A stretch of DNA of 64,000 nt from the NCBI GenBank assembly GCA_015680685.1, contig MNCI01008302.1, positions 558,297 through 622,296 of the forward strand, written 5' to 3'. A program made the position numbers and the translations under genes. The notes below the pieces were generated by a model. That model was not told where the DNA came from and searched no databases. It saw only the letters and a program-made list of their open reading frames with translations. This DNA comes from Gnetum montanum (taxonomy: Eukaryota; Streptophyta; Gnetopsida; Gnetales; Gnetaceae). Shown here piece by piece: positions 10,588-21,782 of the stretch; position 1 is the first letter of the stretch; every line of letters begins with the position of its first letter.

Positions 10588-11415
10588 TGATGAGTGGCGA
10601 GATACCCCTACACTCAACCATATGAATATGAGCGTAGCATGCGTGATCAGGTTGAACTCGGTAGACTAAGTGCCTACACGCCCCATGGAACACTTAGGGT
10701 TAATCATTTGTTGTTCTCCTAGACTTACTTGTAGTTTTCATGGTGTATGGTTAAGTAAATCCAAGGTATATGATTTTTATAGTTTTTATGTTTTATCTCC
10801 TATGCTATTGAGTTGAAGGGTTGAGAAACTAATTACTAACTCTAACTAATGAACTAATTCTAAATTACCTAGTGTCAGCATCCATTCCCACTTACTGTAC
10901 ACACCCTGAACTGATGCAACCCTGACTACCAAATGCTAATTGTTGCTGGGATCACCACGCGTAACGCACGTGCTCGAAGTGGTCATATTGAGGCACTTAA
11001 TTAGGAGAGAAGGGTTGAGAAGGAAAATAGTAAATAACAAGTAATAAATAACAATAATAAAATCCTATTCCATGCACTGCAAGGTTTATCCAAGAAGCTT
11101 GTCTTTATTGTCGTACACAAACTTGTGTTCAGGTACAATGTTTGCTCGAATAAAGATCCATTCACTTTAGGACTCCTACTGTAGGCACATGGAAAATATT
11201 CTATCTCTGGAGTGATCAATCTGCCAGAGTTTCCCTACTGTCTAGCCTAGGATGATGAAAAAAGGGAGAGCCACCTCTTATTTATAGATATGACGACACA
11301 CCGTGATATCATGTACGCGATATCGCAAGGGAGGATGCGATATCGCGTACATGATATTGCGAGGGATGTGATATCGCGACGGTCACGATATCATGTGTGA
11401 TATCGCATCCCATCA
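10588..11415 (-). repeat. 5' LTR of element B (family 1)
   Basis: It starts TGATGAGTGG and ends CATCA and is 828 bp long. The TATA box (reverse TATAAATA) is at 11279-11286. Upstream in sense, 11300-11411 carries six or seven GATATC-type palindromes, against about four in the partner LTR. Confidence 0.88.
11300..11411 (-). promoter_or_regulatory. Expanded GATATC palindrome array in 5' LTR of B
   Basis: Palindromic units of GCGATATCGC type, some decayed to GATATCATG or GATATTGC, repeat every 14-25 bp over about 110 bp directly upstream of the TATA box. This is the longest such array in the window. Confidence 0.75.
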
Positions 11416-13404
11416 ACAACCAATTTTCTTAGTTTAGTGTTGACTTTGGCAAGCTGCTCCTGCTATTGATGAAAGAATTCTTACATTGATCTCTTTGAGC
11501 ATCAACATTTTGTAGGTGATGATTTTGCATAGTCAATGCTTTATTTTCTTGGTGTGTTTGATTCAAGTCCATTTTGATTGAGTGTGTTTTAGCTTCTACC
11601 ATGAACTGTGTGAAGATGGAAATTACTACTTCCTCCTCAGCCTTTTGAAATCATTCTTGAAGCTATTTGATAGCTTCATCTCTTGTCATTGCCAAGTTGA
11701 GGTTTGCTTGTTTTGTAAGTTGGGCATGAATTTTAGCAACCTTCGTGGCCAAGCATTGATTTTTCTTTTGGGCCATTTCTAGTTGCCCCTCCAAAATGAT
11801 GCATTTGTTCCTTGCATTCAGTAGGTTTGACTAGTTTGTAGTGATGTTCTTTGAAAGATCAAAGATATCTAGATTTGGTTGCCCAGTTCCTACCAGTTGT
11901 TCCAGTAGTTGTCATGCTAGGCTACGTTCAATTTTCTATTGACCATTCCTACAAATGTCTGCACATCTTGGAGTGTAGATACATTTGGTACAAATGCCAT
12001 GGGTGCATTCAGTGCTTCAGCTACATAGTTAGCTACCACTTCTACCACTGTCTCCTACCCTTGGTGCTACATCACCAAGATAGTTGCCTCTTCACCTTCC
12101 TCCAACCTCATGAAGAAAGTTGTGGAATTCCCATAGATTTATGGGAATAGATGATTTGTTTCTAATGAAACTATCACCTCCCAAGCATTAGGATTTGACC
12201 TTGAAGGTAGTTTCATTCTTTGAATATAGAAAATGAAACCACCCCTCTTCATTTGGCTAACTGTTTGGGCCATCTCATTAAGGTGACTCATTGCTGGCCA
12301 ATACATAGATGGATCCATCCCACTCATTCTTGCTTGTTACTCTTGTTCATTCAAGAGTTGCTCTTGGATTTTCTATATACATTCAAGGGTTGCATAAGCC
12401 TTCAGTGTGGTTTCTTGAGTGGATGGTGGTGGTGGCATCTCCTCTTCTTGAATGGTTGTTGGTGTTTTATCATTTATGATTTTTGCCCATGAGGCCAAGG
12501 GAGTTTGCCTAAGAGTATCATTAGAATAGAAAATGATGCCTATCCTTTTGCAAAGTTTTCTAATAAGGCATAGAAAGTGTAGGGTCTTCCTTCCATGTTT
12601 GTTCTCCTTGAAATGCTTCTCGATCTCTAAATAAATTAGTTGTGAAAGGTTAACAAGAAATTTCCCACTTAGGGTGGTGCATGCTTGAGTGAAGAAAGTA
12701 GTCACCTTACTTGGCCTCACCATTGGATTGAGGTGATAGGCCACAATCTTGAAATAAATCCTCTCCATTGTTGTAAGTGCACCATCCTCCTTACTATTCA
12801 CCTTGTAGCATTACTGGGTCCACTTCCTTTTTGCCTTAGGATTACCTTTTTTTGATATCTTTGCCAATTGTGTTCTAATGTCTAGCAACCCCAATGCCTA
12901 TGCAATGGCCTCTATGGAGTAGGACACTTGAATGTCCTTGATTTTTACAATAGTCCCTAGCCTTTGGCTATTCTAGAAGAAATAGGTCTCTTCCATGTAC
13001 CACTCCCCACTAGACATGATGACTGGCCACATGGGAAAGGCATACAATTGTGTCTTAACATCCTCTGGGGCTTTCTTCAAAAATGGCTTGAATTTTATCT
13101 CTTGAAGAATTGATCTTTGGATATTTTGGGACTTGATGATGTCTAGGAAGGCTTGAGTTAGAGTGAGCTCAAGCCTTGGCATCGGTCTAAGTGCTTCTCC
13201 TTGTTGATATTGTTTTGTACGCACTTATTCTTCTAAAATTTGTTGAATAGATTTCACTTTGGGCTCCTCACGAAGAGGTCCCATTGCATGGGTTGCCTCT
13301 TGTTGTTCTTGGCCTTGTTCTTGCTAGCTCCTTCTAGCTCTAGGTCACTTTTCCCATGGTTGTGAGGATTCTCCTTCCTATGGATGTTTTTGTTTGGGTG
13401 CCAT

Positions 13405-13712
13405 CTATAATCACAATAAAATCATGGATTAGCAATCATTGTGTAACCTTAAAACAATTGGGATACCTTAACTCTTTAGGGTAGTTACACTTGGCTAAGT
13501 TGTAATTATGGCTAATTTAATTAACTCAATTTTTATTTCTATTTATGAATTATCATTGATAAATCATCCCAGCGATTGTTGGAAGGGTTAACTTGGAAAA
13601 AGTTGATGTTTATATATGATTAAGGTTACTAACCCTTGGGGGAGTTAGAAATTTTTTTTAAAAATTGCATCAGAAACCTTAAGGTTTTTGGTCCCCACAA
13701 TAAAGATCTTAC
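13405..13712 (-). other. Candidate intron ahead of element C 3' ORF
   Basis: On the reverse strand a donor-like AAAG|GTAAGA sits with its GT at 13712-13711. An acceptor-like TTATAG ends at 13405, directly before the ATG at 13404. Together with the TATA box at 13859-13866 this would give a short untranslated exon, a 308-nt intron and an ORF starting at the first base of exon 2. The arrangement is inferred from sequence signals alone. Confidence 0.4.
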
Positions 13713-13858
13713 CTTTGGTAATGTAGGATAAAAAAACGGAGTGATTTGGACAAATGGTTTGAAAGTTATGTACCCTAGAAGGATTTGGACTTTGAAAAAT
13801 TGCAAAAATTCCCCATGTGTTATGAGAAAATTGCAAAAAATTCCAAAGTGTCTAATGG

Positions 13859-13925
13859 TATATATAGTATTTTTACAATGCATCGACAAGACCTTGTCAA
13901 TGGGGCCTTGTTGACGTAGCTGTTG
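13859..13925 (-). promoter_or_regulatory. Internal promoter-like module of element C
   Basis: A reverse-strand TATATA box at 13859-13866 is followed (upstream in sense) at 13880-13925 by the palindromic module of C's own LTR U3: ATCGACAAGACCTTGTCAAT, then GGCCTTGTTGACGTAGCT. The LTR equivalents are ATTGACGAGGCCTTATCGAT and GGCCTTATCGATGTAGCT at 4453-4480. Spacing from TATA to palindrome is similar (about 15 versus 19-25 bp). It could be an internal promoter for the 3' ORF, or a relic of an inserted or recombined LTR. Confidence 0.55.
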
Positions 13926-15550
13926 ATCACTGTTGACTTCTGTTGACTTTGGTCAAACTTTTAGAATATAAGAAATTTTTCAATGAAATCAAGGTCAAAT
14001 GAAAGCTTAGAAAACCAAGAATAGTATGAAATCATGAGAAGAGGGCATTGAAGTTCATAAATTTGAAAAAATGGAGAAAAATTAATTTAATGAATAAATG
14101 CGTACATAATGGAAAATATAACATATAGAATTGTAGCAATGTTAAAGGTAAGGAACCTTAACTAATCAAGCCAAAAGCTATGTGAGCAGGTCCTCACCAT
14201 ATTAGGCTCATGCCCTTTTTGCCCTTGCATAACCTCAATTAAGGAGTCTGTGGGCCCTGTAATTGATTTAATGATCATGACAAGTGAAGGACAAACCCAC
14301 AAGAATCCACTCAAGAATCCCAATACATCAAACTAAGACATAGAGCATAACATAGAACTTGATAGTGAGTTGAGTTATGGTAGCATGGATGAATGATAGA
14401 GAAGGTGGAATGGAGTTCCAAATTGAGGTCATAAGAAGTTCCTTATGGAATTTTGGTTAAAATTACTTGAGAAGTTCCATCCTCAGTCCAGACCAAAGCC
14501 TTCTACTCTCAGTGACTTTGCATTGCCACTCTAAGACCAATCCACCCACTTGAGACACAAGAGCATTCCCTTAAGACAACCACCATTCCAAAAAGAGGAG
14601 AGAGAAGCAGGAAGTGAGAGAGAGAGGGCCTTAGTTAGAGGGGACCTTTAGGCGTAGGTGTATGTCTTTTGAGTCCTATAACTAGTGCTTGTAGCCCTTT
14701 TATTTTTCCAAGGGATGTGCTTTGAATTCCCATTTTTTTTTTTGAAATGGGAACCACACCATGTGAGGACTTATTTGTGTCAAAGGGGTATGCTTTGAAT
14801 TCCCACCATTTTTTTGAATGATGGGAACCATACCATGCAATGACATTATTTATCTTCCTATCATTAGATGGTATGGAATGGTAAGAAGTCCACCAAAAAA
14901 CACTCAAGAACTCAAATAATAAGAAGAGTACAAAGAGTATTGAGTTCCCTTGAAGTCACACCCTTTACAAACCTTTGGATACCTCCTAATTTTGGAACTA
15001 CCAAGGTTTTTGATTAATTAAAAGTTTCTTTAATGAAAAAAGGAATCTCAAATTCTGAGAACAAAGAAAACCATAGAGCTCATTGGATGGATGGATGACA
15101 TGGACTCATTGCTTATCCCATGAAAAAAAAACCATGTTAAAGTCATTAGATATCAAAATTCAAAAATAGAAACCAAACATCGACAATCAAACATTAAGCA
15201 CAAACCATCATTAGTAAATAGCAATAGCAACATTGTGTCCTATGATAAAAAAGAAAAATTATTAGTAAAAATGGGAAAATATCACACTTAATTAAACAAA
15301 ACAAAATAAAGTAAAATATATAAGAAGGTGTAAAATAATCAAGAAATTTTAAAGGTACTAAAGATGGTGCAAAATTTAGGAAAAATTGAAAATAAAAAAA
15401 TTTGTAAAATTAAACATGTGAAAAAAAGGTAGAAAAACTGAGAGGCCATGGTAATGGTTAGCATGGATGGCCATCTCTCCCACGACTATGTTGAAAGAAG
15501 GAGATCTAAAAAATAGAACATGGATGTCCATTAGTTGAGGTAGCATTTAC
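13926..15550. other. Spacer between integrase and the 3' ORF of element C
   Basis: No conserved domain is readable in any frame. The plus strand is A-rich, with many AAAA runs at 15240-15440. A repeated phrase 'gggatgtgctttgaattcccattttt' and 'ggggtatgctttgaattcccaccattttt' occurs near 14710 and 14785, each followed by a GGGAACCAYACCATG segment, so a 70-80 bp tandem duplication is present. Long non-coding spacers around extra ORFs are common in Athila-type elements. Confidence 0.5.
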
Positions 15551-15559
15551 ATTGGCCAA

Positions 15560-16690
15560 TCTTGGTTTTAGGAAGGGTCTAATTTATTGGATATTGACCA
15601 ACTGATTTTTATTTGGGCTATTAGGTTTGTAAATTATCATGGCCCAAGAGGGAAAGGTTTGATCAATTATATAATGTCCCTCCCACAATGTTTGAAAATT
15701 TTCCTTTTGAGGTACATGTGTGGGATTCCAGTAGAGGACCTTATCTCCTGGTTGAAACTTTACTTTTCTAATTCTAAGGTCATGGCATTGCTTGTTGAAT
15801 GCCTTGTTCACCTCATTCAAAGACAGGGTCACTAAGTGATTTTTGTCTAGCACATTCAAATTGATCAATCTTTCTTTTTGTGCTAGACTTAGATCAAGGT
15901 TTAATTCACAGGTTGTTAAGAGTGTGTGTAGCTCAAATTGAATTGAGAGCATTGGAAGTTTTCCATACACTAACTCGTAGGGAGAATATTCAATAGGAAG
16001 TTTCCAAGTTGATTGATAAGCTTAGAGAGCATCATTAAGTTTTGTGCTCCAATCCTTCCTATATTTGCTAGTGGTTCTCATTAATATTTTTGTAATCTCC
16101 TAGTTGGTTACCTTTACTTGACCATTGGTTTGGGGGTGATAAGGTATTGTGAATTTATGTTTTATCCCCAAGTGTTGCATTAATTTTCTAAATGTGGAAC
16201 CTATGAAATGAGTCCCATTATTAGAAATTAGTGAACAGGGCACCTCAAACCTATTTACAATATGTTGTTGTATAAATCTATCAGCAGAGGATGATGTGCA
16301 ATTTGTAACCGTTGCTGCTTTAGCTCATTTTATGTAATAGTCAGTTGCTACTATAATATATGCTTTCCCATTAGAAATGGGTGTGATGGAATCCATGAAG
16401 TTAATGACCCACATGTTGAAAGGTTCTACTAGTTGAATCCACTATTGAGGACCTTCTGTACGAGTGGTCATCCCCTTGTCATGTTGACAACATTCACAAG
16501 ACTTGACAAATTGATGGGTATCCCTCAAGATTGTGGGCCAATAGTATCTTGCCATTAGGATTTTTATGGCCATGTGTCTTCCTACATAGTGGCATTCACA
16601 AGGTCCTTCATGAGCATTCTAGAGAATGCATAGTTGATCTTCAGTAGGGACACACCAATAGACTAGGCTGTTTGCACATACCTTGTAAAG
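15560..16690 (-). pseudogene. Element C integrase
   Basis: The reverse strand shows an N-terminal HHCC zinc-binding region (about 16650-16480, including KSCECCQ). The catalytic core follows: the first Asp in 'FMDSITPISNGKAY' and the second at 'LISNNGTHF', where the usual Asp is Asn. A C-terminal region (15970-15584) carries 'KFQPGDKVLYWNP' and 'LWEGHYIID', the GPY/F-like module. The enzyme would insert element cDNA into host DNA. Several TAG stops and the lost Asp make it inactive. It follows RNase H in the usual gypsy order. Confidence 0.85.
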
Positions 16691-16989
16691 GTGTTCGTTG
16701 ATTTCCATGAAGTATTTGACCCGATGAAGAAATTATTGCTTTTTTCTAAAATCCAACTCTTGTGACATCTCTTGAGTGAGAAGATATGTGAGGATGCTCT
16801 TATACCATATTGCTTTTTCAAGCATTTATTCATTTATTGCTCTAGGAAAGAGGAGTTTGTCTAGAAATTGATTAGAGAGTGGGCTCTCCTCCTCTTTGTT
16901 ATCCCATCTTAAGTGAGAAAGATGATCATTGATCACATTCTTGGTCCCTTTTTGATCTACCATAGTAAGATTGAATTCCTACAAGATCA

Positions 16990-17400
16990 CAAGTCACTGC
17001 ATAACATGAGGGCTCACCGTTGGCTTATTCATAAGGAAGTGAATTGCACTATGGTTCATATGTACAAATACTTTGTAACCTAGCACATAATGTCTAAAAA
17101 TTTCTAGCACATACACCATTGACATTAATTCCTTCTCCATGGTAGTGTAATTTAATTGTGCTTCCACAATGCTTTGACTCACATAGTGGATATAATATGG
17201 ATGTTTCTTATCATCCATCTGCATGAGCACTACTCCCAAAGCATAGTTAGATGTGTCTATCATGATGTGGAATGGTTTGGAACAATTTGGTGCTTATAGG
17301 ATTGGTGTTTCTATGAGTTTCTCTTTTAATTGTTGGAATGCATTTTCACATTCCTTGGTCCAAATGAAAGGTGCATATTTCTTTGTAAGTTCTACCAACG
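16990..17400 (-). pseudogene. Element C RNase H
   Basis: The reverse strand has an open stretch at 17263-16994 with the Ty3/gypsy RNase H signatures 'DTSNYALGVVLMQ' and 'YTTMEKELMSMVYVLEIFRHYVLG', followed by 'VFVHMNHSAIHFLM'. This degrades the RNA of the RNA/DNA hybrid during reverse transcription. It is joined to RT upstream and integrase downstream. Confidence 0.85.
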
Positions 17401-17419
17401 ACTTTGTAATCCTAGAGAA

Positions 17420-18190
17420 ATTCCTAATAAAGTATCGGTAGTAACCAGTGTGTCCAAGGAATGATTGAACATCTTTAACGGTCTTTGGTTGGTATGTTAT
17501 TCCTCAAATGATCCTTATCTTTTTTGGGTCTACCTCAATCCCTTTCTATGAAATTTAGTGCCCTAGCACAATGCCTTCTTGGACCATGAGATGGCTCTTT
17601 TGCCAATTGAGCCATACGTTTGTCTCAACACATCTCTTCAGTACTTGCTCAAGTTGGTCTAAGGCTTACTCAAAGGTAGCTCCATAGGTGGAGAATTCAT
17701 TCATGAAGACTTCAACACAACTACCGATCTGTTGTTGAATGATACTAAGGACCAAGTGTTGAAATCTTGTAGGGGCATTGCATAGGCCAAATGACATATT
17801 ATAGTATGCAAAAGTTCCCCAAGAACTCGTGAATGTTGTCTTAGCCTGGTCTTCTGGTGCAATTTGGATTTGGTTATAGCCACTATAATCATCTAAGAAA
17901 CTATAATAACAATGGCCAGATATGGTGTCTAATAATTGATCCAAAAATGGTAAAGGAAAGTGATCCTTAAATGTTACCATATTTAACAACCTAAAGTCAA
18001 TGTAACCTGCCATTTACCATCCTCCTTTGGTACAATTATGAGTGGGCTAACCCATTCACTATTTGTGATTGGATAGATAAACCCCACCTTGAGGAGTTTC
18101 TCTATCTCATCCTTTAATAATTTGCTTCAATTTGGGATTTAGCCACCTCTGTGGTTGCCTTCTAGGCTTCATGGTTGGGTAGGTGTGGAT
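17420..18190 (-). pseudogene. Element C reverse transcriptase
   Basis: The reverse strand contains conserved RT blocks: 'FPLPFLDQLLD', 'SFLDDYSGYNQIQIAPED', 'WGTFAYYNMSFGLCNAPTRFQ', and the active-site block reading FMNEFSTYG near 17705-17680. Normally the active site is Y/F-x-D-D; here both aspartates are replaced (Asn, Glu), so the copy is catalytically dead. Sequence style is Athila/Tat (the 'FGLCNAP' and 'TTF' blocks). Only part of the fingers region upstream is readable. Confidence 0.88.
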
Positions 18191-18659
18191 GCAGTGCTAG
18201 CATATCCTTGGATCGATTCTTGTTAGCTTTGGATATGACCAAGCAAAGGTTATTAACCATTTATTCATCATTTTTAATAACTTTTCTTTTTGTTTAGGAG
18301 AAACTTTGGCATTAATGATGACCAATTTACCATTATTTAAAAATGCATACTCCATTCTGATTGGTCAATTTTTTAGTTCTAAGGGTACATGCTTAAAGTG
18401 ATCAGGGATCTTCAACTCTCCCAAAAAGTTATCATCATCTTTATTAGAGATTTGGGAATGGACTTGTTCAATTTTGTCCATGCCTTCAACAAATGCACAA
18501 GTTAAGCTCTCAATTGACTACATGCATAGTGTGCTACTATCTGAATTAGGTATTAGCCATTAGGTGCCCTCCTACTTTGTGGCTACTACGTATAGACACC
18601 TCTAAATTTTAATTTCATGTGCACAATGATTGCATGCCTTAATGTATGTGCTTTTGATT

Positions 18660-19190
18660 GATCAAATCTTTTGCATTCAATTGCACCCATTGTTGCTGTA
18701 CACGATGCATGAAATACACTTCTTCTCAAATTTTTCCTAACTCATTCTCCTTAGATATTTTAAGAGGTAAGTCCCTTATACCCATTTTAACATTAACCAT
18801 GATTAACCAAGCCCTTCTCATGATGATGGGGAAGTCACTTTTGCAGTTTTATACCTTGATTACCAAAAAAAAGTAGGATAGGACCAACCATAGACTATGG
18901 TTACAATGTCCTCTACTAATCCCAAAGGGATAGTAATCAACTAATCTACTAATTCTAAATGAATGTTTCTCTTCTTAAGAGGTGGTAGGTTCTAGGCCTT
19001 GTACATATCATGGGAGATGAGGTTAACTTGAGAACTAGAGTCAAGAAGAGCTTTGCATGGCTCTTGTCCAGCAATCTGTAGATAGATGAGTGGACTTATT
19101 GGGTTAGATCTTTTTGTAGGAAGGTTGCTAGTCTTAATCCAATTAGAAATGGCATGGGTTAACATTATAGTGCAAATCCTAGGTGGCACT
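18660..19190 (-). pseudogene. Element C aspartic protease
   Basis: The open stretch at 19189-18992 includes 'PLIYLQIAGQEPCKALLDSSSQVNLISHDMYKA'-type sequence. It aligns with B (ALLDSGSGVNLIS) and D (ALLDLGFGVNLIS). The active triad reads Asp-Ser-Ser instead of Asp-Ser-Gly. Downstream sense sequence to about 18660 resembles the protease C-terminus. It would cleave the gag-pol polyprotein. Confidence 0.8.
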
Positions 19191-19199
19191 TGGTTTGAA

Positions 19200-21640
19200 G
19201 GAGGCTCGAAGGTATTTGATGTAGAGGATGAGGGTGCTGGAGATGTAGGGTGATTAGCTAGAGTAGGTTTTAAGGGTTGGAGAGGATTTCTAGGATAGAA
19301 GAAAGGTTGTTTCCTTGATTTATTATCTAGACCACTTGGTTGAAAATTTGGTTGTGAGTGTATAACCCTTGTAGCATTTCGTTGCTGTGGCTATGGAGGA
19401 ATTTCACCCTACATGGATGGAGTAGGAGGTAACTAAGTTGAAGGTGGAGGTGTAGGTGCAGAAGGATGTGGAGGATGATAAGGATACAGATATGGGTTTT
19501 CTCCTTGAGTATATGGTGAATGTATTTGGTGGTACTCTAGAGGGTAATAGTGATGCTAGAATGATGCATGACTTTTTGAACTTCTAAGGGAGATGGGTTG
19601 CTGAACACAGTACCTGTATGGATCTAGTTGCCTATAAGGGTACTACTACCTTGGTAGTGGCATTCTCCATGATTGTGGTTGGTACCATTATTGGTAATAT
19701 TCATAAGGTTGTGAAGGAGTTCCACTTGGTTAGTAAGCTTGTTACTATTGGTGGAACTTCCTTGGACTACCTTGAGGGTAAGGCAATCATCTTGGAGATT
19801 GTCTATGTGCTAGGTGAGGATTTAATGCCTACAGTCTAGACTCTTGTAAGTGTGACACCATAGGGCAACATCCTTTTGAATGTTCATATTGATAGATGTC
19901 ACATTTAGTTTCATCATTAGATTTAGATTCTATAACTTCCACTACTATAGTAGCTTTGCCCTTACATCTTTGGTAGGCACGTTCATCTTCTTTTCACCAT
20001 CTATGATTACAATCACTATTTTTCTTTTTGGATTCTTCAACAATCTTCAAAGTGGTTTGAAAATTTTCATCCAAAGAGTCCCATAACTTATCAACCTTGG
20101 TTGAAATGTTAGAAACAAATTTTTGGATAGGCAAAGTCTTTCTATTCACCATTTCATCAAGCGGTAACTCCTCCTTGTCACAAAATCAGACCTCTCATTT
20201 TTTGATGGATGGGTCCCTATTATACTCTTTAGCACTCTCCATTTTTCATTGCTCATCTTCTTATTTTGTTACCTACTCAATTAGCCTTTGTATTTGATGA
20301 GCTCTCATTTCAGATAACCTCCCTTGGGCATACACCCCAAGGGTTCTTCTTGTTTCTACTTTGAGCCCATCTATGATGTGGCGAAGTTGTTCAATCTAAG
20401 AGTAACCAAGGCCAGGGCATCAGTGTAGGAGTGAATAATATTTGCCCATGGTGGCATCCAAGGGTTCCTATGCTTCTTATTTCCAACCTTGGATTTGCCT
20501 TTTTAGGTTAGACACTCTAGAGTACATTTGATATTTGTCATTAAATAGTTCTAACATAGTACTCCATCTTCGGATAGATTCCAGTTCTAAGGACTAGTAT
20601 CAACTTTCAGCTTCCTTAATGAGTGTCCTTGGTAAAGGCTTGATTTTCTACCACCCATTCTTGATGTTCTATAAAGCACAAACATCTTGAAAAGCTTGTA
20701 GATGTGTTTGCGAATCAAAATTGTATCCCCCCTCAAATCTTGGGATATTGTTCATATCTAGGTACTTGATTTGACTATCCTTCATATGCATAGCTGGAAT
20801 TCTTATTGATTTTTCAATGTTAACCATACTTTGAGTTTCCAGTAAAGGTTCATCATCATCGTTGTGTTGATGACACTGATGATGGTTTTGGCCACCCCTT
20901 CAATTTTGGTGGCCTTCATGGTCATTGTTATTTCATTGATCACCTTCATCATAGTTGTTTCAATGGTGACTTCCATGAGAATTGTTAGATGAAGAGGAAT
21001 GTTTGGAATTAGATGAAGAGGATGAAGAGGAAGGTGGATTGCCACTACCATCACTCTTACATTTTTTGCGATCACCATCATTAGATCCCTTGTTATTGCA
21101 ATGTTCACTTGAGTCCCTACCTTGGCTATCACTCTTTCTTGAACTCAATTTATGAATAGTTGATCACAGGGTCAAGTTCACACCCTCACCATTAGTAAGA
21201 GGGGCTGGAGAATCTTCATGTTGAAAACCTTCTAAGGGAGGATCATCATTGTCCTCTTCATCTAGTAGGAATAAGGGGTTAGTGTAATGTTTCCCCTTTG
21301 TGGCTTCATGAAGTATCTCCTAATTTTTTATCTCACTTATGTTGTGTTTCAGTGGGACAATAGTTTCAAGTGTCATATCCATCCATAATGTACTCTTCAT
21401 GAAGATCTGTTATGCCTAACTTCTTAAGGATTTTAAATAGCATTCTAGGCATAGATCTATTCGGGGGCAAAACGACATTACCCTCCATATCATGCCATTG
21501 CATCTATTCATCCTAATATAGGATAAGCTAAAATTCAGCACAAACTCACCTGAATGAGTGTATACCACCTTGCATTCCTGTGGGACTGGTGGTTTAGTAT
21601 CTTTAGGCTTATAGGAAGAAGAATAAATTTTGTAAAACAA
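19200..21640 (-). pseudogene. Element C gag
   Basis: It has the same organisation as B gag: a Ser/Lys-rich low-complexity stretch (21148-20960), the gag core (about 20815-20390), a coiled Lys/Glu region, the Cys/His cluster CDIYQYEHSKGCC near 19900-19860, and a Pro/Tyr-rich spacer toward protease. Where B keeps 'ESWYWSLE', C reads stop-Tyr-stop: TGG to TGA and TGG to TAG at about 20590-20605. The N-terminus is scrambled by frameshifts. C is more decayed than B, as the nesting order predicts. Confidence 0.82.
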
Positions 21641-21763
21641 AATGAAATTATTAGTGTACTTTTATAATTTATGTATAGTGGGAATGTTATTGACCTTTAG
21701 GTTTGTACAATGATATTAGTGGTATCCAATTAGACCTAAATAGTACATGTTCCATCAATAAAG

Positions 21764-21782
21764 TTCTTGGAAATGGTGCCAA
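21764..21782 (-). promoter_or_regulatory. Primer-binding site of element C
   Basis: The reverse strand reads TTGGCACCATTTCCAAGAA directly inside the 5' LTR. It agrees with the tRNA-Asp(GUC) complement at 13 of 19 positions, including an intact TTGGC-CC start. It is more diverged than the PBS of A and B. Confidence 0.65.

Larger units (their letters stand above)
5626..11415 (-). mobile_element. Element B: gag-protease-only Athila-like element nested in C
   Basis: LTRs at 5626-6417 and 10588-11415 bound a 4.2-kb interior with PBS, gag and protease, but I find no RT, RNase H or integrase. Flanking 5-mers are ACGAT (5621-5625) and ACAAC (11416-11420), consistent with one ACGAC target duplication after C to T and G to A changes. 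It splits the coiled-coil part of C's 3' ORF. It is better preserved than C: the gag core is an open 143-residue frame and the protease keeps its DSG triad. It is either a deletion derivative or a non-autonomous lineage that needed polymerase and integrase from a relative. Confidence 0.88.
4640..13404 (-). pseudogene. Extra 3' ORF of element C, interrupted by element B
   Basis: Reading the reverse strand from an ATG at 13404 gives a long degenerate frame starting MAPKQK. It continues to 11416, breaks at inserted element B, and resumes at 5620 down to roughly 4640-4700; a few stops (mostly TAG/TGA) interrupt it. The N-terminal part is charged and low in complexity. A compact region (about 13220-12370) resembles the 'putative plant transposon protein' domain found in extra or env-like ORFs of plant Athila-type elements, with a 'KFLVNLSQLIYLEI' segment followed by 'LCLIRKLCKRIGI'. 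The C-terminal part (about 11900-11420 and 5620-5080) is Lys/Glu/Gln-rich and reads as a long coiled coil. Excluding B, the product would approach 950 residues. No transmembrane segment is obvious. It lies downstream of integrase and behind its own promoter-like module. Function is unknown. Confidence 0.7.

Noticed and set aside
11851-12492. Plus-strand ORFs of 99 and 90 residues
   Set aside because: Antisense shadows of the 3' ORF of element C; the minus frame shows the consistent protein character.
20803-21132. Met/Ile/Thr-rich 109-residue minus ORF
   Set aside because: Alternative frame of the Ser/Lys-rich gag segment; the overlapping frame 21148-20960 fits the gag order of element B.
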